64,000 nt of DNA. It comes from Pohlia nutans (Eukaryota; Streptophyta; Bryopsida; Bryales; Mniaceae). The notes below the pieces were generated by a model that did no database searches, had not been told where the DNA came from, and saw only the letters and a program-made list of their open reading frames with translations. The position numbers and the translations under genes are program-made. The DNA lies in assembly GCA_022496805.1 (NCBI GenBank), contig CM040093.1, forward strand, positions 7,712,213 through 7,776,212, given 5' to 3'. Positions 47,448 through 60,160 of the stretch are shown piece after piece. Within the stretch, counting starts at the first letter, position 1. Each line of letters opens with the position of its first letter.

Positions 47448-48400
47448 ACTGACTGCTGCTAGCTTGACTTTCGATAATAACAAAAAAGCAAAGTCCTTTC
47501 AAAGCGCTACGGACACGATAATACTACGCTCGCAGCTGCAAACAACAGCTTGAGCGTCAACAACAAATTCACCAGTAGCTTTGGTAAGCGCCCCAAAACA
47601 CCCTCTCTACCCAAAACTCTGACTTTTGCTGATTCCTAAAACGCTCACAATTCTCGTTCCAGGAGCACACTTTTTCTCGTAGTCTCAAATCTTTTGTCAG
47701 CCAGATCTCAAACCTTCAATTCCCAGCCGAAGTTTTTCAGGTTCCACACCCCGGCCTCTGAAAAACAACAAAAAGCTGCAGCAGCTGGGTTGAGTACGTA
47801 GTTCCACCGAAGCTGGCAAGACTCAAAGTGAGAGTATAAAGGGGTCCCAAAAGGCGCAGCAAAGGAATATGGGAGATTCGGTCTCCACCTCTAAGGAGAC
47901 GGCGTTGCGAATGAAAACACGAAGAAGCTTGGTTGGAGATCGACTGGAGGCCTGGCTGGCTGGCTCAGGAGAGAGCATCAATGACTCAATGAGGTGGTGA
48001 TGAAATGAGGCGATGGCTGAGGGGGATTAAATACACAGGCAGCAGCCGGAGCTCGGTGGGTGAGTGGGGGAGAAAGGTTCTACTTGGTTTGTTTTTGTTT
48101 GTTGTTTTTTGGGCGAGAAAGGTTGCCATGGTTGTATGTGGGAGATGACTGAGCGTGAGACTGGGTAACTTTGGAAGCTCTTTTTTGCTTTGTTGTGAGT
48201 GATGGCCAGCTCAGCTTGCGCAAGGGGTGTGTCAGCCGTCACGATCACAACTGTCTGTGGCTTGGATGCCGTTCGTTCACGAGTGATTTGAAGGCCTGAT
48301 GGTCTTTTTACTACTCCGTCCGCCTGCCGTGGATGCTGCCCTTGGGAACTGAAGCGATGATTTTCATCCGTTCGATTACCACTGGTGTAATTGTACTGTA
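47448..48400. other. 5' flank of the asparaginase gene
   Basis: No coding region seen. A 'gtataaagg' TATA-like motif lies at about 47833 but on the plus strand, so it does not fit the gene's direction. The stretch ends at the TA where the Tc1/mariner element is inserted. Confidence 0.4.
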
Positions 48401-48924
48401 CAGTGGGGCTCAATAAGTCTTGCAACCCCACTATGAAGTCCTTCAAGATTTTTCTTTTTAATATCTTTTTAAGCTATCAAAATTATCCTATTAAATTTAT
48501 TGCTTTATGGAATCTTAACCAACATATAAAATTTCAATATCCAAAAATAGGAACTCCATTTTTGGCGAATTGTTTTATTTGTTTTTCACGGCTATACATA
48601 TTAATTAATTGAAAAATAAATGTGATGATTTTAAAAAATTTGATTGCACATGTATTTTGGAAACATCATTGTCCACATCTTTTGTATTACAAAAACTCAC
48701 ACTGTGTAGGTAAAATTTTCCTCTATGTGACTTTAATGAGTTTAGTAATTTTCTTTCAAACACATTCAAGGCAAAGGAAAAGAAGTTCATGTATTACACA
48801 AAGATTTGAACAAAAGTAGTCATATAAGGTACCATTAGAGAGCTATAGTATTGTAGAAGCCTACTATAACACAAATTTTACATTATGTCTTATTCACTAG
48901 AAACTATGTTCAAACAAAGAGGTA

Positions 48925-49796
48925 CAATGCCCTCTAGCAAGTAAGGTAACCCCACTTTCGAACTTCACACTAGAACATTTATCACACTTACTTTGTCAAT
49001 TTGCCAACCTTGAAACTTTGCACATACCACTACTTGAACATGAAGCATTTGTGGGCCAAATTTAGTTTCTTGAAAATGCATGGTTTATGAAATAATGTTG
49101 ATTTGCCAACTTTCAGGCCTTTTTTGGAAAAAAAAATCATATATGCTACACAATGGCTATTAAGGATCCAAATTTTTGGTAAAAAGTAGAAGTTGCAATA
49201 AGGAACAATATGGAATCATAAAAAATAATGATATTCTTAGGTATTTTTTTGTCCACAAGCAATTCAATTTTTTTTTTAATAATGCCAAATGTTAGTTTAA
49301 TTATATAATGAAGTAATTGACCTTTTTTTCTCATTTTTTTGTGACATTGTATGGTTCCTTACCATGACAACATGGTGTTATAAAAAAAAGTGACACAAGT
49401 GGGAAAATTACTATATTGTATGATCAAATTAAACTTTGGCTTCATCTAAAAGAAAATTGAATTGCCTATGGATAAAAGAAAACCTAGGAGTATTAATACC
49501 TTTTATAACTCCACATTGTTCCTTACTGCGACTTCTACCTTCTACCAAAAATTTGGATCCTTGACAGTTGTTGTGTATTAAATATGCTTTTACTAAGAAA
49601 GAAGCCTAAAGTTGGCAAATCAACATTATTTCATAAACCATGTATTTTCAAGATACCAAACTTGGCCCACAAATGCTTTATGTTCAAGCAGTGGTATGTA
49701 CAAAATTTTGAGGTTGGAAAATTGACGTAGTGAGTGTGATAAATGTTTTAGTATGAAGTTTGAAAGTGGGGTTACCTTACTTACTAGAGGGCACTG
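48925..49796. mobile_element. Foldback-type element nested in the Tc1/mariner element
   Basis: Starts CAATGCCCTCTAGCAAGTAA and ends with the near complement TTACTTACTAGAGGGCACTG, flanked by TA. The arms stay complementary for roughly 300 bp with some indels ('gtttatgaaataatgttgat', 'ggatccaaatttttggtaaa'). It has no coding capacity. It lies 14 bp past the transposase stop codon. Confidence 0.82.
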
Positions 49797-49809
49797 TACA
49801 GTACATCCA

Positions 49810-51448
49810 CTACCATCGAGTGCTACCACCTTTAGCTGCTATCACAGCTTCCATTCGATTTGGCATAGTAGAAATCAACTTTTGGATGCTTTCTTGAGGT
49901 ATATCCTCCCATGCTAAGTTCACTGCTGTCCACATTTCATCTATGTTTTGGAATCTACGTCTTTTTTGCACTTGATCTTTGACTTGCTTCCACACGTTCT
50001 CCATAGGATTGAGGTTAGGAGAATTTGCTGGCCATTCCAGCTTTGTCAATCCAAATTGTTCCCTCCAAAACTTTTGTGCATTGCTGCAATGTACTGGTGC
50101 ACCATCTTCCATCAAAATGAGGTGCTCATAGTGGTCATGGTGCCAATAATAATTCTCAAATGCTCCCTCAGGGTGAAAGCACGAAAAACTGTACCAAAAA
50201 GTTAGTCTGCTATACTAAAATCATAATTGTTTTGGTCAAAGGCCATAAATTTATATCAAAGTATATTGTATTTTGGTTTTAATTTCATAAAGCCCTCCAA
50301 AATTCTTATAGGTATTTGAACCCAAATTTTCAGAACAAAATCTTCAAAAAAGTTTACAAAAAGTAATGTTTGAAAATGAATGCCTAAATCCAATCTCGGT
50401 TGCAAAATTGATGGCCTTAAATACACTCAACATAAATATGATTTTTATGACCTTTGAGATAATGATAGAATTAAGGTCTTTGTCCAAAAAGAAAGTAGAA
50501 AAAAAATATGTTTTGATATACATTTTGCTTGTTTTATATCAACTTTGTTGATTGTACGTAACTACTTTTTCAATTTTGGCCACTTCTATGTCAATAAAAA
50601 AAAATTAACTACTTATTGAAGATCATTTTCTCAAAAAAATTTGGTAGACTTTATAAAACAATAGGTGTTTTATTTTATTGTTATTTAATTTTTTACGAAA
50701 TTCAAATTTATAATGTATTTTTGAACCCTGCATTGTTGAATGGTCATAATAGTTAGAGGTGGTACACTTTTTCGTGCTTTCATCCCTCACACACTATCTC
50801 TACAAAGTCCGCAGCAGTGCGTTTGTTAGGAGGGAATAACACCAAATAAGACTTAGTAGAGCCAGCGAAAGCACCCCATACCATAATTGAAGTCCTTCCG
50901 GATTTGAATGTAGGTGCTAAGCAATCCCAATTGTAGCGTTCGTAAATTGTTCGCCACACTCGAATTTGACGTGATTGTTTTCCGACTTCAAATGATGACT
51001 CGTCTGTCCAAATCACATTGTTCCAATCATGAATCGTCCAGAGCACGTGTTATTTTGCAAAGGCCAACCTCTTATCCCTATGTATATTATTCAAGAACGG
51101 TTTCTTGACCGCAATGCAACTATTAACACCAAGCTCGTGAATCTCTTTACGTAAAGTCCCCATGCCCACATGAGGTGTAATATTCTCACAAAGTTCCGCA
51201 AGAAGAGCACGGCGGTTACTACTAAGATCTCTCATGAGCCTTCTCCTACCTTGATTACTCAACTTATGTGGCCTACCATGCTTATTTGCTGGCTTTACAG
51301 AGTCACATTCATTGTCTCCTTTCAAGACCCTTGAAATTGTTGATTTGGGTCTTCCTACAATGTCTCTGATTTTGCTCAATGTCAAGCCAGCTTCTCTCAT
51401 GCCAACTATCATATTTCTCACATCATCTCGCATATAACTTCGTGTCAT
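49810..51448 (-). pseudogene. Tc1/mariner DD34E transposase, interrupted
   Basis: Cut-and-paste transposase. The N-terminal part (51448 to 51053) has a helix-turn-helix with LSKIRDIVGRPKSTISRVLK and a GRPHKL motif. After an in-frame TAA (51050-51052) the same frame continues with HVLWTIHDWNNVIWTDESSF (first catalytic Asp), is split by the MITE 50171-50786 after FVEIVCEG, and resumes AFENYYWHHDHYEH, then LILMEDGAPVHCS (second Asp) and ANSPNLNPMENVW (Glu), giving a D-34-E spacing. Excluding the MITE and one duplicated target restores the frame exactly. So two lesions, one nonsense codon and one insertion; inactive as it stands. Confidence 0.9.
50171..50786. mobile_element. MITE inside the transposase gene, Harbinger-like
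   Basis: Ends GGGTGAAAGCACGAAAAACT and the complement of CACTTTTTCGTGCTTTCATCCC, about 616 bp. The target duplication can be read as TCA (3 bp, with GGG termini, fitting PIF/Harbinger) or as TCCCTCA (7 bp). Interior AT-rich, no gene. Confidence 0.78.
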
Positions 51449-52199
51449 GATGCAAAGTTCACTGACACTACTTAAAACTCCACAAAGTTTGCTTCTAGAA
51501 CTCTTAACAATGTCACATACTCAATATCCTTCACAAACATCAATGTTTTTTCACAAAACTTCTAGGCTATGTATGCAAACAAAAATCACCACAAGTATGC
51601 ACACTCTCATGTTTATCATGTCAACCCCAAAGCTTGTCAAAATCCACTATTTCTAATCTCCTGCAATGAAATTTTCAAATACAGCATTCAATCTTTAAAC
51701 TGAGCTTATTGTTTTCTAAGTGATCCACTTGTCAGAAAGAAGGATATTTTTGAAAAGTGTCACGAGTCACATCAAACTACATAACTCAACTTGTCACATG
51801 CCAAAAATCTCAATCAAATATCCCACGTAACATGCCAGCATTGTGTTCTGGAAGGAGAGTAAATGCCTTTGAGTTTCTAATGGGGTTGCAAGACTTATTG
51901 AAGGCCACCGTACAAAAGCCTTTGTACATTCTTCAGCGGTCACTTGGCTTCATAAGATTCTTTAGCCCTTGTGAGTTGTACCTTGAGTTGTTGCGGATTC
52001 CAGAATATTGGACATGCCACGTCATTATTTCCCTAAAGAATGATGATGGAGGGTTAGAAGTTCATAGTAGCTTCGCCTCAAGAATCACATGTTTTGAATT
52101 TATTTTTATTTTTCATGCAATGAGAGCAAAAGGATGAACCCTGGCAAGGACTGAAGAACCTTATGTTGGTCCATCTCCTACAAGAGCATAAAGCCCTCC

Positions 52200-52400
52200 T
52201 GCTTATTGCACCGTTCAGTTGGACGAGGGATTATTTCCCGTAATCTTGCTAGTGGGCAAAAGTCAATCCGATATTATGCCCGCTTCGCGGAGGGTTTGAA
52301 CCGACAACCTCCTAATTTCCAACCAATTGATTAAAAAAATTCACCACAAATGATATCACGTGTCATGGTTGGCCTTTACGAAGCCTAATCAACTCCTTCT
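52200..52400 (-). repeat. Possible tRNA-derived SINE
   Basis: On the minus strand GTCGGTTCAAACCCTCCGCG has a match to the pol III B box (GGTTCAAACCC) followed by a small GC-rich stem. An A box at the right distance is weak (TCATTTGTGG). No second copy was found in this window, so the call is tentative. Confidence 0.35.
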
Positions 52401-52841
52401 CAGGGTTTCTAAGATCATCCCACTCGATCGAAGTCCTCGGGGATTATCTCTGAAATCCCTTGGAGGAGTTGATTGTGCTATAAACTAAAAGCCAAGTTCC
52501 ATGGAATTGAGAAGTTGCATATAGAAGTAGTAAGGCAAGATGAGGAGAAAAGTGAAACTTGGGTTTGTCTCAACCTGACCACGAAGTCAGTGTGCACATT
52601 CTATGAACTTGCATAAGGTGAAACATGAACAAATTTGATTGGTTAGAGTGAAATGTGAATAAATTTGATTGATTAGGAAGAAGTTGCCATAAAGTATTGG
52701 GGCTTGAGAACCCTCCATACTTCATGACAACTTCTCCACAACTCTCTTTTCTCAAAAGCTCACTGGAAATGTCGAACTTGGTCCCTGCAATCCCTAAACA
52801 ACTTGCCTTTTAATGAGATACTTCACCCATGGAACTTGGCC

Positions 52842-53418
52842 TTAACCCCTAACTGCCTAAGCGTCCATTTTTTGAACGATGTACAAATTTCATCCAAAAT
52901 TTCTCATCCGTCATGCACTTTTTGCAGTGTGGAATTTTTACAGTAGATTCTATGGGAAGTTAGCTTCACGCTTATGTGATCCGATTAGAAAGGGGATGAT
53001 TTGTGAAATTTTTATGCCTCATTTCATGTTGTAGTGATTCACCCAAAATTTTGAAGATTTCAGTGTAAAAGTGCTCTAAAAAAAGTCAACTCATAAAATT
53101 AAGCAATCAAAAAATCTCCAAAAATCACTACACTTAGAGTATTACATTTCAACCAATCATAATGAATTTCATCCGTAGATTGTCAATATCTTATTCGTAA
53201 TTGAATTACAAAATAATTTTGAATTTCACGTTTCAAATTTCATACAAAATTATTGGTAATAGCAATCATAGATTTAACCGTATGGATAGAATCTAAAATT
53301 CATAATGTACAGCTTTTATTCATATATCAAGTTCAAAATATCCCTCTAAGTTGCATTTTATAATGCATATTTGCAAAACTGCCGAATTTGGAGAGGGCTC
53401 TAGGCATTTAGGGGTTAA
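52842..53418. mobile_element. TTAA-flanked MITE, family B
   Basis: Ends TTAACCCCTAACTGCC and GGCATTTAGGGGTTAA, 577 bp. Interior closely matches 61461-62036 and 29825-30391. Subterminal 'gcgtccattttttgaacgat' forms a small palindrome seen in other B copies. Confidence 0.83.
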
Positions 53419-54329
53419 GCATCTTTACTGTGTGCAATACAAATCTTCTTTAGACAGAAAGAGCTCTACCTATGTGACGTGAATGGGATGTGTCATACTT
53501 CAACTTTGAAATTTATAACTAATTCATTCTTCATCCAAAAATTATGTTTCAACTTGTGTTGAAATCTGTTTCTTCTTGCCTACCTCTAAAAATTAATAAT
53601 ACTAAATAATATCAATGTCTCATATCCGTATTTCTTATTCAGTTGGGAAAGGGGTAACCACCTTAGCCCGCTTTAGCCGCTCCCGTGTCTCCACCCCTAC
53701 CGTGCACACTCCAGTTGTGGAAAAGTGGCAGAAAAACTGCAACAACTTCTTGAAATACCTGCAAGGTCACGAATCACCTCTCCAAAACCTTGGAACAAGC
53801 GCCTTAGATTCTAACACAGGGCTTTGCAAAGATGGAAATTTGGCCATGGCTTGGTTCATATTTCCAGAATGTTGGAATATATTTTTTAAATAAATACAAG
53901 ATTCAAAAAAATCTATTTGATAATAGAAAACACACTCATCACCTTAAGCCAAAGGAATAGAAAAAAATATCTTATAAACACCTTTATTTCGATTAAATAT
54001 TTTCTTTGTAGAAAAGGAATTGTAGAAAAGGAACTATGCTAAGACAATTCAACATTGTTATTGCTTGTCCTTGGCTTAATTTTGTATTGAGGAGAAGGCG
54101 AAAAATAATTCATCTCCATTTTGTGATTGTTGATTAGAAACTTAATTGTCCTCATGTAATTTCATACTTCTGAAACCAAACATGAGGTCGAATTTTGGTG
54201 CACCCCTTCCTGTTGAGCGCTTTTCGATGATACCAAGAACGCGGTTGACGGGCGCACGGTCTGGGAGATCTCAACGTAACATACAAAACAAATCAACTAA
54301 CTAACTTTGTTTTTTAATGTATAGACTAG

Positions 54330-54660
54330 TGTTTCGGCCCCGCACGCCGAGCACTGGCACGCATTTGATATATAGTTGTTTGATATCTTACATAGAGTAC
54401 ATATAGTACATATAGTAGTTGTGAAATTAGATCTTCACTTGGATTTAATGAATTTATACTTGGCAACTCAAATGTTAACCGACTTGTAACATAGAGACCA
54501 ATCCATTCTTCTCAATTAGGTTGATTCTTTGTTGGATCTAAAATGTAAAATTGGCTTTATTTTATAATGATACAATGTTTGTGATGGTATAGCTACTATC
54601 TCTCTACCATAACTACTTCAATAGAGATTTCCAAAATCAAAGCACTAGAGATTGTTGGAT
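54330..54660. mobile_element. Dispersed element, copy 2, Helitron-like left end
   Basis: Begins 'agactagtgtttcggccccg' and then matches 7640-7880. It lacks the long (TA)n of the copy at 7510. Nothing coding is seen in 53419-54329 apart from an unsupported 92-codon frame at 53615-53893. Confidence 0.5.
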
Positions 54661-55931
54661 GTGTTATAGAAATTGTTTGACTATTTGAATTATGATCATT
54701 TAGCGTTTTCCTAGGGGCTGCACTGTACTAAACATGTACGAGTATATGGAGTGCACAAAAGGGGTATTAATTTGAACACTGCCGTATTACATATACATAC
54801 AATAAACACATTTAGAACATAAAATATTCACGTATACTTACATTGATCATATATTTAAAATGGAATATATCTATATACAAAGGTATTTAGACATATAACC
54901 TCTCGTATACAAGGGGGTTTTTAGAAGGGGTCATGAACTCACGTGATTCTCAAACATTATGTAGAGTGCACCCCCCGAGAGCGTTTTTGCAGCTGTTTTC
55001 ACCATCGTTAGCATAGCTCTTTGATAGTTAACTTACGTTCAATGTAGTTGTAATTCATTTCTTATCATTGTTAACTTGTTTTTCTCAAGATTTATCTTGT
55101 AGTTAATAAAAATAAATGACTAAAAGTAAACATGAATTCTATGTGGAACCGTGTTGGTATTTTACTTTTTTATATTAAAATAATATTAAAAGACAATTTA
55201 CTTATAAAAAGATAATGTCTTTTATATTAAAGTAAAAGACTAAAAGTAAACATGAATTTTATGTGGAACTGTCTTTGTGATCACATGGATACATGGATAC
55301 ACAAAAAAAAAAAAAAAAAAAACACCCTCCTCCAATGCATAAGTAGATGATTCTAACCCCTAAAAGATAGACTATGTTTCACAAAAAAATTGCACGAAAA
55401 CTGTCATTTTTAGTGGGATGAGTAAAAAAATAAAAGAAATAAAAAATCTACTTCAAACCAACTACTATGAAAATTCTTGAAAGAAAATTCAGCCCATTTC
55501 CTCCATAGATTGCGAAATTATAGAGATCAAAGTGACGGAATTTTATTTTTTCCAACTTGTTGAAGACAGTAGTCAATGGACTTCAACTCATCTTTGTGGA
55601 TAATTCATAACCATGTTGCAACTTTGAGATTTTTTACTATTGTGGGAATAGTCGTAGTAGTTACTTACTTGTGTGCTAATTTTCAAAAATAGTCAAGGTG
55701 TCTAAAGGCCGGTTCATACTATGGCAATTTGGTTGAATGAACCTTAAATAATTCCACTTAAAATTGGCCAAGACAACAATTGTGTAAAAGTTCATTAACA
55801 TATTAGTGTTGCACTTCTCTTTGCACTACCAATGATGACGTGCAAGGACATGAAAGTAAAAGGACACAAAAGGACGTGAAAAGACATAAAAAGCTAGGTT
55901 ACCGCATAGAAAGGACGACTTTGACGAAGAC

Positions 55932-56075
55932 TAAATGGAATGGTCTTGGAGGACGAAATGGAACAGCTATGCGAGCAGCTATGAGACGACCATCCAAAGA
56001 ATGTGAAAGGCTAGAACAAAACGAAATGGTCTTGGAGGACAAAATGGAACAGTCATGGGACGACCATTCAACCAA
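55932..56075. repeat. Degenerate tandem repeat
   Basis: 'aatggtcttggaggacgaaa' and 'tggaacag' plus 'gacgaccat' occurs twice. The same family of words ('gatgtgaaaggctag') is at 11930-12020 and 12966-13000, so it is a dispersed repeat too. Confidence 0.6.
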
Positions 56076-56129
56076 CAAGAGGACGCAATGGACGCTAAGG
56101 CTTGAGAAAAACTAGTTTTGACTAAAACT

Positions 56130-56544
56130 CCCAGGGAGTGCACTTAAAGTTAAGATTAGGAATACACGTGAGTGCGTTTTAATAGCATACCCCCTACAAT
56201 ACTTGGCCTTAAAATAGTTTTTAAATTAAGATTTTTTAGGTGCCAAATCATTATGTATAAATCTATCATTTGGTATAAATTTCAGGACTAAAAGTTTTTA
56301 AAATCTTATAAAAAAAAATGATAGAAGTTTGAACAAAAATGTGTTGTTTTTTGCTTCAAAAATCAATTTAAAAATATTTACAAGTGATTATTATTTGAAA
56401 TTTACACAACAAGAACTTTAGATTGTGTTTAACAACTTCATAATTTTTTTACAAATTTTAAATGAATTTTTAGTACATACATAGGGGGGTCAAAAGTACG
56501 CACTCACGTGATTCCTAGTCTTAACTTTAAGTGCACTCCCCGAG
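56130..56544. mobile_element. hAT-like MITE, 415 bp
   Basis: Perfect 8-bp duplication CTAAAACT on both sides (56122-56129, 56545-56552). Inverted ends include GGGAGTGCACTTAAAGTTAA, continuing through TTAAGATTAGGAATACACGT with few mismatches. A related single end is at about 54935-54985 ('ctcacgtgattctcaaac'). Confidence 0.75.
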
Positions 56545-56566
56545 CTAAAACTTCATCACTAGAATA

Positions 56567-57124
56567 CTAACCCCTACTGTCCAACCGTCCATTTTTTGAA
56601 CGATGTATAGATTTCATCCACGTTTTTTCATCCGTCATACACTTTTTGCAAGTAAGAAGAATACTACAAAATTATATGGTAAGATAGCTTCATGCATGTG
56701 TAATCCGATTAGAAAGGGGATGACTTGTGAAAAATTTATGCAGTGATTCACCAAAAATTTCGAACATTTTAGTCTAAATGTGCTCTTGAAAAAATAAACT
56801 CATAAAATTAAGCAACCAAAAAATCTCCAAAAATCACTACACTTAGAGTATACATTTCAACTCATCACAACAAATTTCATCCACATATTGTCAACATCTT
56901 ATTCATAATCAAATTACAAATTAATTTTGAATTTTGAGTTTCAAATTTTATACAAAATATTGGTGATAGCAGTCGTACATCTAACCGTATAGATAGAATC
57001 TAATATTCATAATGTACAACTTTTATTAATACATCAAGTTCAAAATATCCCTCTGGTTGCATTTTATAATGCATCTTTGCAAAATTGTCGAATTTGGAGA
57101 GGAGTGAGGACGTTTAGGGGTTAA
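56567..57124. mobile_element. TTAA-type MITE, family B
   Basis: Left end CTAACCCCTACTGTCCAACC (CTAA for TTAA), right end GAGGACGTTTAGGGGTTAA, 558 bp. Interior as in the other B copies with a deletion in the middle. It starts 15 bp after the hAT-like element's target duplication. Confidence 0.8.
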
Positions 57125-57345
57125 ATATGGCTTTGGTAGTTTACAGGCTGTCACACTATGATATGCCAAAAGCCATATATCTATCAGATTAGAATATTTT
57201 AATGCAATAAAATGAATGCTCCCTTGACCAAAAATTGAATTACAATACGTTTTGGGCTCAATTCTTTGGTGGACAACTCCGTAGGGCAAAAAATGTCCAA
57301 ACTGCGTTACGATGTAGGTGCTTTTGAGCAAAACCACCTTTGTCG

Positions 57346-57777
57346 TTAGCCTCTACTGTGAAGGGTGAGAGATCAAATTTGTGCTCTCTACCAATCATAT
57401 TCATGGAATCCTTTGTTTTACTAACAATTGAACATAGTGTGAAGTGGCCCTAACATATCCAAAATCATCTTACACTATAAAAATGTCCAAAAAATATTGA
57501 ATACACTTACAAGATTTCAAATGCTTTTGATTACTCGAATTTGGGAAGAACCAAAATTCTAATAGTGAGTACAAAGATTTAATTATTTATATTTATTAAT
57601 AAAAAAATCACCCAAAAAATAAAATCTCATGATTTTACATTAGAATTCGACCTACTAGTTTGAAAATTGATTTAAAACTACCATATCTAGTGCATTGAGC
57701 ACAAATCAGAAATGAAAAGATTCACGGTTTTGGCCCAAAGTAGCTCTGCAAAAGGGCTGAGGTCGTTTAGGGGTTAA
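57346..57777. mobile_element. Probable TTAA-type MITE with a decayed left end
   Basis: The right end GGTCGTTTAGGGGTTAA is clear. The best left end is TTAGCCTCTACTGTG, similar to CTAACCCCTACTGTCC of the neighbouring copy. The interior matches no other copy here. 57778-59540 holds no recognisable gene or element. Confidence 0.45.
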
Positions 57778-59540
57778 AAGGATGAATTTTTTTTCCCACT
57801 TCCAACCATAGATCTTGTACTAGATTTCTATGAAAATGTGAGGACAAACAATCGACCTATTTGCTTTCATGGATCTTAAGATATTAGATCAAAGTGAAGA
57901 CAAATGAACTCAATTTCTTTTTTGCATATTACTCAACCCTTGTTAGCACCCTGCTCGAGTTGCCCTTGGAGTTTTGGGTCTCATAACTTTTGAGTCCATT
58001 TCTTAATTCAAATAAATTTTTTTCACAAACTTATGTAAGCCTACATCTCTAGTAATAAATTTGAAAAAATCCATTTAAAATTGACTTTGTAGTAATTTAC
58101 CTAAATTTCCAATTGTGCTTAAAGAAACAGCTATCCTTCAGATATTAAGGGTAGTTATTGAAACTATAAATTTTACATATATATATATATATAATTTATT
58201 TTTATTTACGATCCTATTCATTAGATGCTTTTCAATAATTTTTGGAAGAGGTTTTGAATTTTTGTTCTTTTTTTTTTGAAACAACAGGACATTTTATTCC
58301 TTTTGAGAAAACAAAACATCACAGAATTTTGAATCTATTTTTTACAAACACATCTGTACATATTATTTTGTTTTTCTTCATAATTTTTTTTTTGATTTTG
58401 TTAGTTTTATGCACACACGCTCTTCATATTCTAATGAAGAGTCTACTATTCTAAATATAGTATCATCATTCACCATCCAAATGTGCGAAAAATTTCTTTT
58501 GGGACAAAGTGAATGTGAAAATCCAAAACTATTGTTTTTAAGCTTAGAAAGTAGTATGGACACTTTTTTTCATTTCTTTATTTATTTATTTTAAACTTTT
58601 ATAGATACTTTCATTACCATCATAACATAATAGAGTAGATGGTGGTTCTCCCTTCAAGAGCCATACCTAAAACTTCAATTCTTCACATTTTTGTAGGTCC
58701 CCATGGTAATTAACTTGTTGGAAGTTAACACAGCCCACGCTCACATCCATGTTTATGAAGATAGTGACCTTGGATATAAGAACCTTGAATGCAGCCAATT
58801 ATGGAAAAGGGGACTTCATGAACTACTCTATTATGCTATGATATATCGAGCCATATACTCAATTAGATACTCAATCATCATTCGCATTTGAATTCCATAA
58901 CAATCATAACATTATAAGCAGAGTTACAAAGGCTCTACTATTGTAAATTCCTAAAGGTAGAATATTCTCTCTGTACCTTTGCAAGACTTAATTTTAATCT
59001 ACAAATATAAGCTATCAACACAAACTCTTGAGCAAAGACACCTTGGTTGTATGGGTTAACTTCTAAAATTTCTTTGCATCTTGTTCCAAAAATTTGAAGA
59101 ATATGGTCACATTGGAATTTTAAAAAATTGTGAAAAATATATGTAAGAAACAAAAATTGTAAATATGATCTTCTTTTTACCTTGTGATGTATGTATAATT
59201 TTTTTTAAACTCAAATTTTCTACCATTTTTGTGATACGAAAACTGAAAATGCAGTTTTTGTTGTACTTTATTTTATTTTATTTTTATGAGTTTTTGTATA
59301 GACCATGTACATGTGTTTTTTAAATTCGAAATTTTTAAAAGAAATAGAGGATGTAGAATTGAGTTTGCATCTCTAGTCTTACTTATAGTATAATGTACAT
59401 TCTTGAGTTGACAACTAATACACCAAAAATTAAAATTTGACTCCATGGTCATGTAATGAACAATTAAATGTTTAGTATTATTGAATTCCTTGCAAACATT
59501 CAAAAAAATTAATTCCTTGATTAAAAAATGAATTGTCAGA

Positions 59541-60160
59541 TTAACCCCTAAAGGACTATGATTTTATTCAGTGAAAAAGCATCACTGTTTTTGATGTGCT
59601 ATAGGTATAAATTGAAGTGATACATAGAAACCTCAACTATACAATCTTGTGGCTGACTTGTTTTAGAGGATGTGAATCAAGTTTGGACTCATTTAAAGCC
59701 TCATAGATTGGAAGATCTTATGTTTTAATATCAAAATTTGGTTCAAAAATTTGACCATTGGCACTTTGGAGTTGAAACGCTATTTCTCAAACCTTTTTTA
59801 ATTAAAATATTTTTCAATTACAAAGTTGTTTAACATCATCTTAAGAAAACATTGGTACCAAAAAAACTCAAGAAAAAACATTGATGTGTCCAAAAATGGC
59901 CTTGCAATGTCAAAAAAAATGGCCCAAATCTTACAAAGCAAAAAATGTCCAAAACCAAGCCTTCTTGTACCAAAACGATTACCAAATATTCACAACACCT
60001 TGGATTGAAGCAAGATTTTTATTGAAAAACTAGACTTGATTTGAAATCCAACCAAGCAATTTTCATTGAATTCCAACACTAGATGAAGGAGAAATAGCTC
60101 CTCAAAATTTCAGTCATCCAATGTTACAAAAAATTGACATCCAACGCACTTAGGGGTTAA
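59541..60160. mobile_element. TTAA-flanked MITE, family E
   Basis: Ends TTAACCCCTAAAGGACTATG and CAACGCACTTAGGGGTTAA, 620 bp. Shares 'ttttgatgtgctataggt', 'atggccttgcaatgtc' and 'ttggattga' in order with 12139-12960. 60161-61169 downstream shows no gene or repeat that I recognise. Confidence 0.78.

Larger units (their letters stand above)
48401..51910 (-). mobile_element. Tc1/mariner element, decayed, with two nested insertions
   Basis: Inverted ends CAGTGGGGCTCAATAAGTCT (48401) and the complement of AGACTTATTGAAGGCCACCG (to 51910), both continuing into TTGCAACCCCA, flanked by TA at 48399-48400 and 51911-51912. It encodes a DD34E transposase on the minus strand (49810-51448). Total 3510 bp; subtracting the nested elements at 48925-49796 and 50171-50786 leaves about 2.0 kb, a normal size for the superfamily. 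Confidence 0.88.

Noticed and set aside
47825..47845. TATA-like motif near the asparaginase 5' end
   Set aside because: It reads TATAAAGG on the plus strand, opposite to the gene, and no plus-strand gene follows within reach.
55840..56115. 91-codon charged open frame
   Set aside because: Covers a degenerate tandem repeat; the product is just the repeat translated.
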